Shown here in pieces: positions 16,204 to 25,096 of a stretch of 64,000 bases of DNA (position 1 is its first letter; every line of letters starts with the position of its first letter). This DNA is from JBBIWA01 sp037439425 (GTDB taxonomy: Bacteria; Acidobacteriota; Blastocatellia; RBC074). A program made the translations under genes and the position numbers. The notes under the pieces are model-generated. The model ran no database searches. It was not told the DNA's origin and was given only the letters and a program-made list of their open reading frames with translations. Where the stretch lies: assembly GCA_037439425.1 (NCBI GenBank), contig JBBIWA010000024.1, positions 1 through 64,000 on the forward strand, given 5' to 3'.

Positions 16204-17121
16204 ATGCCCAAGTTAAGTGCTTTCCCGAAGTGTTACATGGATGATCTCTGCGTCAGGCGCACGATGACGCTCTTCGATTGGATTGATTTAGCCGCCTCGC
16301 TTGGCGTGGACGGTGTCGAGATGTATCCTGGCTTCTTTGAAAGCTTCCAGCCGGATTACCTGCAGCGCATCAAGCAGCACCTGGACAAACACGGTCTGGA
16401 AGCGCCGATGATGTGCGCTTCGCCCGACTTTACTATTCCTGATGCTGAAGCGCGCCGCGCGGAGATTGAGAAGGAGAAAGAGATTATTGATGTGACCGCA
16501 CAGCTTGGTGGAAGATTTTGCCGCGTGCTGTCGGGTCAGAGGCGTGAAGAAGTGAGCCGAGCTGATGGCGTGCGCTGGACGGTCGAGTGTATTAAGTCAC
16601 TACTTGACTACGCCGCTGAGCGCAATGTCGTGCTGAACATGGAGAATCATTACAAGGATGGTTACTGGCGTTATCCCGAATTTGCACAGCAGCTCGATGT
16701 GTTTCTCGAAATTATTGATCAGATTGACTCGCCGTGGTTTGGGGTCAACTATGATCCCTCGAACGCGATTATTGCAGGCGAAGATCCGCTCCGGGTTCTT
16801 GCAGCGGTCAAACATCGCGTCGTGACGATGCATGCTTCGGATCGTTATTTGATCAGTGGGACGCTGGAGGACCTCAAGTCTCAGGATGGCACGTTTGGCT
16901 ATGCCAAAAATCTTAAGCACGGAGTAATCGGCCAAGGACTCAATGACTATGATAAGATCTTCTCGATGCTGCGCAGCGCGGGGTTCGCTGGTTGGATCTC
17001 GATAGAAGATGGCGAAAATGGTCTAGAGGAGTTGCAAGAGTCTGTACGCTTCCTCCGCGCCAAGATAGCTGAACACTTCGGAAGGACGAAGAGGGAAGAG
17101 GTAATAGGGGGAAGAGGCTGA
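16204..17121 (+). CDS. sugar phosphate isomerase/epimerase (xylose isomerase-like TIM barrel)
   Basis: A 305-residue TIM barrel of the AP-endonuclease 2 / xylose-isomerase-like superfamily, which includes hexulose-6-phosphate and xylulose-5-phosphate 3-epimerases. Metal-site and barrel segments are GVDGVEMYPGF, VVLNMENHYKDG, FGVNYDPSNA, VVTMHASDRY and the terminal GWISIEDGENG. ATG 16204 is chosen over upstream TTG because GAGGA lies eight bases ahead; GTG 16201 is possible. There is no signal peptide, so it acts in the cytoplasm. With the HUMPS-type decarboxylase it recalls the UlaD/UlaE steps of ascorbate use, but the substrate is unproven. Confidence 0.82.
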   Translation: MPKLSAFPKCYMDDLCVRRTMTLFDWIDLAASLGVDGVEMYPGFFESFQPDYLQRIKQHLDKHGLEAPMMCASPDFTIPDAEARRAEIEKEKEIIDVTAQLGGRFCRVLSGQRREEVSRADGVRWTVECIKSLLDYAAERNVVLNMENHYKDGYWRYPEFAQQLDVFLEIIDQIDSPWFGVNYDPSNAIIAGEDPLRVLAAVKHRVVTMHASDRYLISGTLEDLKSQDGTFGYAKNLKHGVIGQGLNDYDKIFSMLRSAGFAGWISIEDGENGLEELQESVRFLRAKIAEHFGRTKREEVIGGRG

Positions 17122-17184
17122 AAGAGTGAGAAGTTCTCGTCCCCTTTATCTCCCTCGCCCCATCACCCTTCATCCCTGTCAATT

Positions 17185-17964
17185 ATGGGCCGGTTACAGG
17201 ATCGAGTCGCAGTAATTACAGCTTCAAGCTCTGGCATGGGCAAAGGGATCGCGCGCTTGTTCGCTAGCGAAGGGGCGCGTGTGGTTATTTCAAGCCGCGA
17301 CGAAGAAAAAGGCCGAAGAGCCGTCGCTAGTATCGTCAGTTGTGGCGGTCAAGCGATCTTTCAACGAGCCGACGTCTGTCTCGAAGCCGACTGCCGCGCG
17401 CTGATTGATAAAGCTGTCGAGGTCTATGGCCGGATTGATGTCCTGGTCAACAATGCTGGCATCAGCACACGAGGCAATCTCGAAGACACTAGCGTCGAGT
17501 TATGGGACAGAATCTTTGCGACCAATGTGCGCAGCGCCTTCATCTGCATGCAACAAGCAGTGCGCTATATGAAAGAACAGCGAGGCGGTTCGATTATCAA
17601 CATCGGCTCAGTCAATGCTTATATCGGTGAGCCCAAGCTGATGGCCTATTCCGCCTCGAAGGGCGCGCTGATGACGCTGACCAAAAATACCGCTAGCTAC
17701 CTTAATCGCTATCGCATTCGCGTCAATCAGCTCAACGTCGGTTGGACAGAGACCCCCAACGAGCATCGGGTCAAGATCGAAGAAGAAGGTAAAGGAGAGA
17801 ACTGGCTTGAGGAAGCGATCCGGACGCGCCCATTCGGACGGCTACTGCTGCCTCGTGACATCGCTTACGCGGCGCTCTATTTCGCGAGCGATGAGAGCCA
17901 GTGCATTACTGGCTCGGTCCTCGATCTGGAGCAATATCCAGTGGGAGCACCACCAAACTGGTGA
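17185..17964 (+). CDS. SDR family NAD(P)-dependent oxidoreductase
   Basis: A 259-residue classical short-chain dehydrogenase: cofactor loop TASSSGMGKGIARLFASEG (residues ~12-30), VLVNNAGIS, catalytic serine region NIGSVNAY and the YSASKGA catalytic tyrosine-lysine pair, then NVGWTETPNE. It follows the isomerase gene by 63 bases on the same strand and is probably the last gene of the carbohydrate island. Its substrate cannot be read from sequence; a sugar or sugar acid is likely from context. Confidence 0.85.
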   Translation: MGRLQDRVAVITASSSGMGKGIARLFASEGARVVISSRDEEKGRRAVASIVSCGGQAIFQRADVCLEADCRALIDKAVEVYGRIDVLVNNAGISTRGNLEDTSVELWDRIFATNVRSAFICMQQAVRYMKEQRGGSIINIGSVNAYIGEPKLMAYSASKGALMTLTKNTASYLNRYRIRVNQLNVGWTETPNEHRVKIEEEGKGENWLEEAIRTRPFGRLLLPRDIAYAALYFASDESQCITGSVLDLEQYPVGAPPNW

Positions 17965-18103
17965 GGGTAAAATCTCCTGTGCGGAAAGAGAGCCCGCCAG
18001 TCACGGGGATCACGCGGATTGCTTCTTTGCCTCTTGCTTCTTCGCCAAAGCAGGCAGTGAAACTTTATCCGCGTCATCCGCGGGAGTTCAAAGGAGGCAA
18101 AAG

Positions 18104-18442
18104 ATGGAATCGGGATACCACATTACCAGCTTTCGCGAATTCTGGCCTTATTACGTGAGTGAACATCAATGCACTGGCACACGCGTGCTGCATTTCATCG
18201 GCAGCAGCCTGGGGCTTATTTGCCTGCTGGCGGCGATCCTGACACGTCGGTGGTGGTTGGTGCTGGTAGGACTGGTAGCCGGCTACGGTTTTGCCTGGTT
18301 TTCACACTTCTTCATCGAGCACAACAGACCGGCAACCTTTCGCTACCCGCTGTGGTCATTCATAGCCGACTGGCGTATGTGGTTACTTACGCTGCGGGGG
18401 GAAATGAAAGAGGAAGTGCGACGTGTGATGAATATAACCTGA
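18104..18442 (+). CDS. DUF962 / Mpo1-like membrane protein
   Basis: A 112-residue protein with the DUF962 pattern of yeast Mpo1: FREFWPYYVSEHQ, TRVLHFIGSSLGL at the first membrane helix, two closely spaced hydrophobic helices and HFFIEHNRPATFRYPLWSF, holding the conserved histidines and E-x-N-x-P. Yeast Mpo1 is an iron-dependent dioxygenase in alpha-oxidation of 2-hydroxy fatty acids; the bacterial role is less clear. AAAGGAGG at 18090-18097 fixes ATG 18104 against the much longer open frame. Confidence 0.82.
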   Translation: MESGYHITSFREFWPYYVSEHQCTGTRVLHFIGSSLGLICLLAAILTRRWWLVLVGLVAGYGFAWFSHFFIEHNRPATFRYPLWSFIADWRMWLLTLRGEMKEEVRRVMNIT

Positions 18443-18479
18443 ATTCATCTCACAACTATAAGTGGGGGATTGCGGTCGC

Positions 18480-19466
18480 TTAGCCTCCAGTAGCAACGCC
18501 CCTCAACTCTTCAGCACTAGCAACCAGCGCCTTCAATCCCTGAGTCTCTCCCTGCGGCTGCAGCCTGGCAAAGGTCACAGCCGCCAATAGCAAAAGCACA
18601 ATCCACATCAAATCGGCAAGCAGCAGATGGACTATCTGCATCCAGATGGGAGCGCGCAGGTAGACATTCAGAGACCCGGCTCCAAGCTGGATCAAAGAGA
18701 GTGCCACGAATGCCCAGGCGAATCGTTTGGTCCAGAGGCCGGGCCGTTTCACCAGAGCCAGGTAAGCAGCCAACAGTGAAAAGCTCACAACCACAATGGC
18801 AAGCGCAGGATGAAGGATCCGCAACCGGAGCAGAAGGAGAATAGTCGGCGATAAATTTTGCTCAAGTGCTTCCGCCAGCGTTCGTCCCGGTACCAACGTA
18901 TCCCCTAGCGCAGTCACAGCCCCACTCATTCCCAAGATGATGGAACCGAGAAGGCTCAGTCCGAAGGCCCAACCAAGCGCTGACGAACCTTTCAAGTGCA
19001 CAGATGCACCACCTGAGGCCCACCAGGCAGTTAGGGTCATTGCTCCAAGAAGCATCAGCGTATTGACCAGATGAGCTGACATCCAGATAGCACGAGCAAC
19101 TGAGGCATTGTCGGCAACCAGCTCAAGAAGTACCAGACCCGCTCCGACCAATGCTTCAATGAGCGTGAAGAAGAGTGACGCTGCGGCTGCGCGTCGTACC
19201 TGGTTCCGGGGCGGGTACTTTCGCCAAGCCCATGCTGCCATCCCTACTACGAGCAGCAGTGCCAGACCACTGGTGAGCCGATGCGAAAACTCGATCAAAG
19301 TTTTAACTTCGGGCGCGCGAGGGATCACTTCGCCATTGCAGAGCGGCCAGTGATTGCCGCATCCTGCACCAGAACCAGAGGCGCGCACATATGCTCCCCA
19401 GAGAATCACACCTATGTTATAGGCCAAGACTAGCCAGGCATATTGGGCAAAACGATTGAGCTTCAT
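18480..19466 (-). CDS. ctaA: heme A synthase (COX15/CtaA family)
   Basis: Integral membrane monooxygenase that converts heme O to heme A for aa3-type cytochrome oxidases. The protein has about 328 residues and eight predicted membrane helices. Heme-ligand histidines sit in EFSHRLTSG, AHLVNTLML, RILHPALAIVV and MQIVHLLLADLMW. A Cys pair in SGAGCGNHWPLCNG matches the periplasmic cysteines of the Bacillus-type enzyme. ATG 19466 (MKLNRFAQY) has AGAGGA upstream; GTG 19493, overlapping the stop of the previous gene, is the alternative. Its presence implies an aa3-type oxidase elsewhere in the genome. Confidence 0.93.
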   Translation of the reverse strand: MKLNRFAQYAWLVLAYNIGVILWGAYVRASGSGAGCGNHWPLCNGEVIPRAPEVKTLIEFSHRLTSGLALLLVVGMAAWAWRKYPPRNQVRRAAAASLFFTLIEALVGAGLVLLELVADNASVARAIWMSAHLVNTLMLLGAMTLTAWWASGGASVHLKGSSALGWAFGLSLLGSIILGMSGAVTALGDTLVPGRTLAEALEQNLSPTILLLLRLRILHPALAIVVVSFSLLAAYLALVKRPGLWTKRFAWAFVALSLIQLGAGSLNVYLRAPIWMQIVHLLLADLMWIVLLLLAAVTFARLQPQGETQGLKALVASAEELRGVATGG

Positions 19467-19492
19467 TGAAGTCTTTTCCTCTTGGTAGGGCA

Positions 19493-20467
19493 CTAGGCCG
19501 GTAACAGGCCTTTGATTTCGCTTACCACGCGCGCTACTTCTTCCTGGTCAGCAAGCGCGATCAGGAAGAATTTGTAGCCCTCACTAATGCAGATAACACC
19601 GTTGGCGAAAAACCAGATGCCGTTGAGCAGCGGATTGGCGCCTAAAATCAGGCTAAGCGGAAATCCAGTCACCGCCGCGCCAGAAAAAGCTGAAGCGATC
19701 AGAGTTGTTCCAGCAGCGATGCTGAAAGCGCCAAGCAGTGGCGCGCCGACATACTTGGTCAGATTGCGCTGAAACTCGATGCGCGCGCGCTCTGCCTCTG
19801 CCATCTCTCCTTTCGCGATTCTTTCCTCCTGTTGTTTGAGATAGTCGGTGTAACGCTCTGTTAGCTTCCGCATCCCGACCACAGGCAAGGCGCTGTGAAA
19901 GAACCAGTGACCTGCGGCACCAGCTCCCAGTATCGTAGCGCCAAGGTGAGGAAGGGCCGATCCAGCTCTGATTCCTGCAATGAGCGAAAGCGAGACCACA
20001 GCGGTTTTGCCAGGGTTCTCTTTGATCCAGGCACGCGCTTTCTCATAGCCACTGATGGTAGTTTCGAGGAGGCGGGCGCTGCGGGCGCTAAAGTCGTACG
20101 CTTGCTCGGCTCGGCGGTAGTAGGTCTTAGCTTGGCCAAGGACCTGGCGTGCTGTCTCCTCAGCGGTGCGGGAGAACTCTTCAGCGCTCTCCTGTGCGGC
20201 GCGTGCGCCAGAGCGAATGGTTTCGCCAGCTTGCTCCGCAGTCGAACGCAGGTTTTCCGTCACGCGAAATTTCTCGTCGAGCTTGGCGGCCTGCTCTTGT
20301 GCAGTGAGAGCTGCCTCACTAACCAGATCCAGACCACGGCGCGCTGCTTCGCCAGCCGCTTTGACGCCCTGCTCAACCTTATCGCGCAGCCTCAACTGCT
20401 GGTCAATCTCTTTTGCCCTACGCCGGGCCGCTTCGCGCCACTCTTCAAACTTTTTGTGGTAACTCAT
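19493..20467 (-). CDS. coiled-coil membrane protein of unknown function
   Basis: A 324-residue protein from ATG 20467, fixed by a perfect GAGGAGG upstream. Residues 1-140 are almost entirely charged, alanine-rich amphipathic helix (for example AEQAGETIRSGARAAQESAE), in the style of apolipoprotein or phasin proteins. Then come KTAVVSLSLIAGIRAG and GATILGAGAAG, a short charged helix and two further hydrophobic stretches (GAFSIAAGTTLIASAF and NGIWFFANGVICI). There is no signal peptide. It could bind membranes or lipid bodies; I know of no characterised family. Its stop overlaps the GTG alternative start of ctaA, so the two genes may be co-transcribed. Confidence 0.65.
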   Translation of the reverse strand: MSYHKKFEEWREAARRRAKEIDQQLRLRDKVEQGVKAAGEAARRGLDLVSEAALTAQEQAAKLDEKFRVTENLRSTAEQAGETIRSGARAAQESAEEFSRTAEETARQVLGQAKTYYRRAEQAYDFSARSARLLETTISGYEKARAWIKENPGKTAVVSLSLIAGIRAGSALPHLGATILGAGAAGHWFFHSALPVVGMRKLTERYTDYLKQQEERIAKGEMAEAERARIEFQRNLTKYVGAPLLGAFSIAAGTTLIASAFSGAAVTGFPLSLILGANPLLNGIWFFANGVICISEGYKFFLIALADQEEVARVVSEIKGLLPA

Positions 20468-20619
20468 CGTTCTTCCTCCTCGGACAGATTCGCTGTTCTG
20501 ATAGCTATCATAACCTACGTCACAATGGTTAGCGAAGTTCCCCAGGCGCCAAAAGATGAAGTGCTTGACATGAGTCATCCCTACCGCTACCATCTCACTT
20601 TGTGCCAGAGTGGACTGAA

Positions 20620-21174
20620 ATGGTGAGGGCAAATTGCCAGACCGAATTGAAGAGCAGAGCAGCACCGAAAAAAGCGAGTGAGGTCAGGCAAGAAGCGAGC
20701 GCGGCAGATAATTTCTTTATGGAATTTGCGCTGGCTGAAGCTCGCCAGGCACGTGATGCGGAGGAAGTGCCTGTCGGGGCGGTAGTGGTGATTGATAATC
20801 GGATTGTCGGTCGGGGTCATAATTCTCCTGTGAGATTGAACGACCCAACCGCGCACGCCGAAGTTCTTGCCCTGCGAGAGGCTGCGCAGACAATAAGCAA
20901 TTACCGGCTGACGGAAGCGACACTTTATGTGACGATCGAACCGTGCGTGATGTGCGCTGGAGCGATCATTAACGCGCGAATCAAACGCCTGGTTTACGGC
21001 GCTGCGGACCCCAAAGCTGGAGCTGTGAGCTCAGTCTTTCAGATTTGTACCCACAGTTCGTTGAATCATCAAGTAGAAGTTACGGCCGGTGTGTTGGAGT
21101 CAGAGTGCCGTGAGTTAATGCAGACTTTCTTCCGGCAGAAACGTAAGATAAAATCGGATTCTGACCCCAGCTAG
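20620..21174 (+). CDS. tadA: tRNA adenosine(34) deaminase
   Basis: Deaminates adenosine to inosine at the wobble base of tRNA-Arg(ACG). The zinc site is complete: HAEVLALREA (H and catalytic E) and PCVMCAGAI (two Cys), followed by ARIKRLVYGAADPKAGA. At about 184 residues it carries an N-terminal tail of some 30 residues beyond the usual core start DNFFMEFALAEA. The start is uncertain (ATG 20620 or GTG 20602) because no ribosome-binding site is evident. It heads the tadA-tRNA-ffs-dnaX-ybaB-recR run. Confidence 0.92.
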   Translation: MVRANCQTELKSRAAPKKASEVRQEASAADNFFMEFALAEARQARDAEEVPVGAVVVIDNRIVGRGHNSPVRLNDPTAHAEVLALREAAQTISNYRLTEATLYVTIEPCVMCAGAIINARIKRLVYGAADPKAGAVSSVFQICTHSSLNHQVEVTAGVLESECRELMQTFFRQKRKIKSDSDPS

Positions 21175-21196
21175 AGGGTAGAGAGCTGAAATGGAT

Positions 21197-21283
<87 letters not shown>

Positions 21284-21323
21284 TCAGTATCGAGCTCAGG
21301 TCTGGGAGCTGGGAATCCTTCTT

Positions 21324-21408
<85 letters not shown>

Positions 21409-21493
21409 TGTCAATAATGTCAAGATCCGGATTGGGAACTTCTTTATCCGTGCTGGGAAGACCCCATCCAAGCTTCTCTGGAGAAGATGTTAA

Positions 21494-21597
<104 letters not shown>

Positions 21598-21968
21598 TCC
21601 AGTCTTAGGCTGCTAGTGCTGCAACAAGACTTCAGGGATTGGTGCCGATATGCAGCGCTCTCGGCAAACTTCTCTCCTAGCTTCAGGAAGCCAAACTAAC
21701 TGACCGCGGCGAAGCTGCAGCTTGACTGCTAAGGGCACAAGCTCTGGGGCAGCAGTTTGAGCTCAGGCCTCGGTCTTCAGTGGTCAGAAGTTTCCGCAGC
21801 TGGCTACTGGCCTCTCTCCTGTCTGACTGCAGTATAGAGAATGCTCTGAGCAGCTGTGATGGCAGCCAGATCCCCAAAGTCTCGTTGTAGTACTAGATAG
21901 CAGGCAGCAGCTAATAGTTTTCAGATCAAGCTAAGCGAAATCATTTCACATCAGCCTGATGTGCCGGC
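21598..21968. other. intergenic region, nothing recognised
   Basis: About 370 bases between SRP RNA and the convergent small basic protein gene. I see no tRNA, no frame with a domain and no clear terminator; the sequence is rich in short CTG/CAG-type words without an ordered repeat. Confidence 0.4.
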
Positions 21969-22322
21969 TTATGTGCTTTGGCTTGCCTGGGCTCTAGCTT
22001 TGGCTCTGGCTCTAACTTTTCTGGCCCTTGCTTCCATGGTTTTAGCTTCCATGGCTTTTCTCGCGGCCCAGCGAGCTTTAGCCGCTTCACTTAACTTTTG
22101 TCGAGTTTCCGCCGAGAAGCGGCGCTTGCGCCGGCGGCCTCGTCTACCACGAGCAGCTTTCGCACTAGGAGCAGTCACTGCCGCACTGCTGCTGCTAGCT
22201 GGAAGCTTCTTGGCAAGCCGAGCACGCTTCTCCTGCAGCGCCGCAATTTGTGCGTCAATCCCTTCGAGAGCTAACCTGATTATTTCTGCTTGACTAGGTT
22301 CAGTGCCTCGTTTTCTTGGCAT
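21969..22322 (-). CDS. small basic alanine/lysine-rich protein, possibly nucleic acid-binding
   Basis: A 117-residue protein, strongly basic. An N-terminal helix (AEIIRLALEGIDAQIAALQE, predicted coiled coil) is followed by a low-complexity linker with GRRGRRRKRR, then RFSAETRQKLSEAAKARWAA, a helical motif seen in small basic proteins of several phyla, and a KAMEAKTMEARARKVRARAK tail like histone H1. AAGGAG is well placed before ATG 22322. DNA or RNA binding is likely from charge and composition; no specific function is known to me. It is the only minus-strand gene inside the tadA-recR run. Confidence 0.62.
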   Translation of the reverse strand: MPRKRGTEPSQAEIIRLALEGIDAQIAALQEKRARLAKKLPASSSSAAVTAPSAKAARGRRGRRRKRRFSAETRQKLSEAAKARWAARKAMEAKTMEARARKVRARAKARAQASQST

Positions 22323-22743
22323 TTTCGTTTCTCCTTGTAGACTAAAGTCGATTGGTTGTAGTTAAGTTAGCCTATTCCTATCCTGCTCAGGTTACTTCTA
22401 CCTGATTTACCTTGCTCAATTGGGAGTTAGATCATGAAAGATCGTATCAAGGTAGTTACTATTCTAAACCTAAAGTGGGCTAAAAAGATAGTCACCTGTG
22501 TCAGATTCTTCAATTAAATGACAAATAATTTGAGACAGGACAGGCAAATCGCTTGAGCCTGCCTGACAAGTAGGCTATCCTTGTTTTTGTATCACTTACT
22601 TTACTTGCAAACGCAAAGCTGAAACTGGTCTGCCTGGTTATTTGGTCCTGGTTTCACGTCCCGGAATCAGTGATGACCAGGGAGCCTGAACCTGTTTGAC
22701 TAATACCAGAGGCGCTTGCTTACCTCTCATCGGGAGGAGAGTT
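22323..22743. other. divergent intergenic region upstream of dnaX
   Basis: About 420 bases of AT-richer sequence between the small basic protein gene and dnaX, the expected place for two divergent promoters. I could not pick a convincing -35/-10 pair. The dnaX ribosome-binding site (GGAGGAG) lies at its right end. No RNA gene or repeat was recognised. Confidence 0.4.
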
Positions 22744-24582
22744 GTGAGTTATCAAGTTATTGCCCGTAAGTACCGTCCGCAAACATTTGCTGATCTAACT
22801 GGTCAAGAGCATATTACGCGCACACTCAAGAACGCTATTGATCAGCAACGACTGCATCATGCCTACCTCTTTTCCGGACCGCGTGGTACAGGCAAGACCA
22901 CCACTGCCCGGATACTGGCCAAAGCGCTCAACTGTCGAACAGCAATGACTAGCACTCCCTGTTTGCAATGCGCCTCCTGTCTGGAGATCGCAAGCAGCAG
23001 CTCAATGGATGTGCTGGAGATTGACGCGGCCTCGAATACAGGGGTAGACAACGTGCGCGACGTAATTATCAATAACATTGCCATTGCGCCCGCGCGCGAC
23101 CGCTACAAGATCTTCATCATTGATGAGGTTCACATGCTCTCGACCAGTGCGTTTAATGCGTTGCTCAAAACGCTTGAGGAGCCGCCCGCCCACGTCGTCT
23201 TCATTATGGCGACAACGGAATTGCACAAAGTGCCAGACACGATCCTGTCGCGCTGTCAGCAGTTCGAGTTTCGCTACATTGCGACGGAAAAAATTTTTAG
23301 AAGGTTACGGGAAATCGCAGTGGCTGAACAGGTCGCAATCAGTGATGAAGCCTTGCGCGAGATTGCCAGGGCGGGGGCTGGTAGCCTGCGTGACGCCCAG
23401 TCAGCTCTGGATCAGGTTATTGCTTTCAGCGGCAATAGGATCACGGAAGAGGATGTGACCGCCGCTCTCGGTTTGGTCAGCGCGCACACACTCGGGCGAT
23501 TTGCTGAGGCTATTGCGGCACAGGATACGACCGCTATTCTGAACTTGGTTGAAGAACTAGTTTCACGCGGTTACGATCTGCGCAACTTTGCGCGCGAGCT
23601 GATGGCTTATTTCCGGCATCTGCTGGTGGTTAAATCCGGCATCGTGAGTGGCGAGATACTGGGCGTAGCTGATATTGAGGCTGAACGACTCAGACAACTG
23701 GCGACGCTTTTCTCCGAGGAAGACCTGGTCCGCTTCTTTCATCTTCTGGCCGAGACTGAGAAAGGGATAAAAGACTCTCCTCATCCTCGTTTCCAGTTGG
23801 AAATCGGGTTGATCAAACTCACGCAAGCGGCACGACTCAGGACGCTGGCGGAGTTAATTGGGCGCCTCGAAGCGCTCGAAGCCAGTTTGAGTGAAAGCAC
23901 AAGCAGCGCTAGAGGCAAAACCAATCCCTTGGTCGCAAGTTCTGATTATCCCGATCAACCTGGGGCCGACGTAGGCCGGAATCTGCCTGCACAACCTGCT
24001 GAAAGCCATTTCGATGAACCCGCTGGATCGCCAACTGAATCCCTTTCTTCCTCACCACCTTTTGAAGGACCATCTGATTTCAGTGACTATGATCCTTTCG
24101 CGCAAGCGGAAACTGACTTTGCTCCATCACTCAACTCGATGCAGGATGAAGTCCGATCTGATGCTGAGTCGGCAAGGGCCCTGGCTCCGAAAGTCGAGCC
24201 GGATCGGGAAATAAGAGCCATTCGCGCCGAACTGGAAAGGCTCAACCGCGGTCTCTTACTCACGGCATTGGAGGACGCCCAAAGTTTAGAATTTGCGGAT
24301 GGAAAACTGATTGCGACCTTTGCCCGTGAAGATGTCTTTGCCAAGCGTGTGCGCGCAAGTGGCACCATCTTTCGGGAGATCGGCGAGCGGTTGTTTGGCA
24401 CGCCCATTCGTGTGGTCGTCAATATCGCTCAGCAGATGGAAGTGGCGCGCCCGGATGAGACCTTGTCACCCCGCGACCAACTACGCGAGCGCGCGCTGAA
24501 TAATCCAACCGTGCGGGCGATTATGGAGAAATTTAAAGCTGAATTGGTCGGCGTGCAAGAACTCTCTTCACCTTCCCGATGA
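22744..24582 (+). CDS. dnaX: DNA polymerase III subunit gamma/tau
   Basis: Clamp-loader ATPase of the replicative polymerase. GTG 22744 is the start, supported by GGAGGAG five bases upstream and by the family N-terminus VSYQVIARKYRPQTF; the upstream in-frame codons are leader. Of 612 residues, the AAA+ core carries Walker A GPRGTGKTTTARIL (near 45), a four-cysteine zinc module with CLQCASC, the DEVHMLSTSAFNALLKTLEE box and the SRC sensor (TILSRCQQF). Residues ~390-490 are a proline/serine/acid-rich linker, followed by a tau-like C-terminal domain. It heads the dnaX-ybaB-recR cluster. Confidence 0.96.
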   Translation: MSYQVIARKYRPQTFADLTGQEHITRTLKNAIDQQRLHHAYLFSGPRGTGKTTTARILAKALNCRTAMTSTPCLQCASCLEIASSSSMDVLEIDAASNTGVDNVRDVIINNIAIAPARDRYKIFIIDEVHMLSTSAFNALLKTLEEPPAHVVFIMATTELHKVPDTILSRCQQFEFRYIATEKIFRRLREIAVAEQVAISDEALREIARAGAGSLRDAQSALDQVIAFSGNRITEEDVTAALGLVSAHTLGRFAEAIAAQDTTAILNLVEELVSRGYDLRNFARELMAYFRHLLVVKSGIVSGEILGVADIEAERLRQLATLFSEEDLVRFFHLLAETEKGIKDSPHPRFQLEIGLIKLTQAARLRTLAELIGRLEALEASLSESTSSARGKTNPLVASSDYPDQPGADVGRNLPAQPAESHFDEPAGSPTESLSSSPPFEGPSDFSDYDPFAQAETDFAPSLNSMQDEVRSDAESARALAPKVEPDREIRAIRAELERLNRGLLLTALEDAQSLEFADGKLIATFAREDVFAKRVRASGTIFREIGERLFGTPIRVVVNIAQQMEVARPDETLSPRDQLRERALNNPTVRAIMEKFKAELVGVQELSSPSR

Positions 24583-24718
24583 AGCCTGGCTGGCAATGGT
24601 CAGGTCCTCACTATAGCACTTGACACTTGTGGGTGTCGGCTGAAGGCTGACGGTTGATCCCAGGCGTGCTATGATTGGGATGGGTTTTATTTCTCATTCT
24701 CAAGTTGAGGAGCAGACA

Positions 24719-25030
24719 ATGAAATTTCCCGGCGGGATGGATCTTCAGCAAATGCTGAAGCAAGCACAGAAGATGCAAGAGCAGATGGCCAAAGAGATGG
24801 AAGCCATCCGGGTAGATGCGACAGCAGGCGGCGGCATCGTCAAGGTGGTCATGAGGGGCAATAAAGAATTGCTTTCGGTTACCATTGACCCTGAAGCAGT
24901 CAGCGACATAGAGATGCTACAGGACCTGATCGTCGCTGCGGTCAACGAGTGTGGTCGCAAGGTGGATGAGGCTTTGCATAATAAGCTTGGCAGCGCACTT
25001 GGTGGATTAGGGCTGCCAGGATTTATGTGA
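24719..25030 (+). CDS. ybaB: YbaB/EbfC family nucleoid-associated protein
   Basis: A 103-residue DNA-binding protein forming tweezer-like dimers. The N-terminal helix (DLQQMLKQAQKMQEQMAKEM) and GGGIVKVVMRGNKELLSVTI match the family. GAGGAG before ATG 24719 fixes the start; codons from 24671 are upstream leader. It sits between dnaX and recR as in many bacteria, consistent with a role in recombination or replication support. Confidence 0.93.
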   Translation: MKFPGGMDLQQMLKQAQKMQEQMAKEMEAIRVDATAGGGIVKVVMRGNKELLSVTIDPEAVSDIEMLQDLIVAAVNECGRKVDEALHNKLGSALGGLGLPGFM

Positions 25031-25096
25031 ACTGAGACTTCAGCCCTTCAGGTTGCCTTCTCCGGCTGAACGGAGTTGAGAGGTGAAGTTTATGTT

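Noticed and set aside
23286..23300. A6T5 run in dnaX as a programmed frameshift site
   Set aside because: The run does not form a slippery heptamer in the correct frame. A -1 slip there would give an immediate TAG near residue 185, inside the ATPase core, which could not yield a working gamma subunit.
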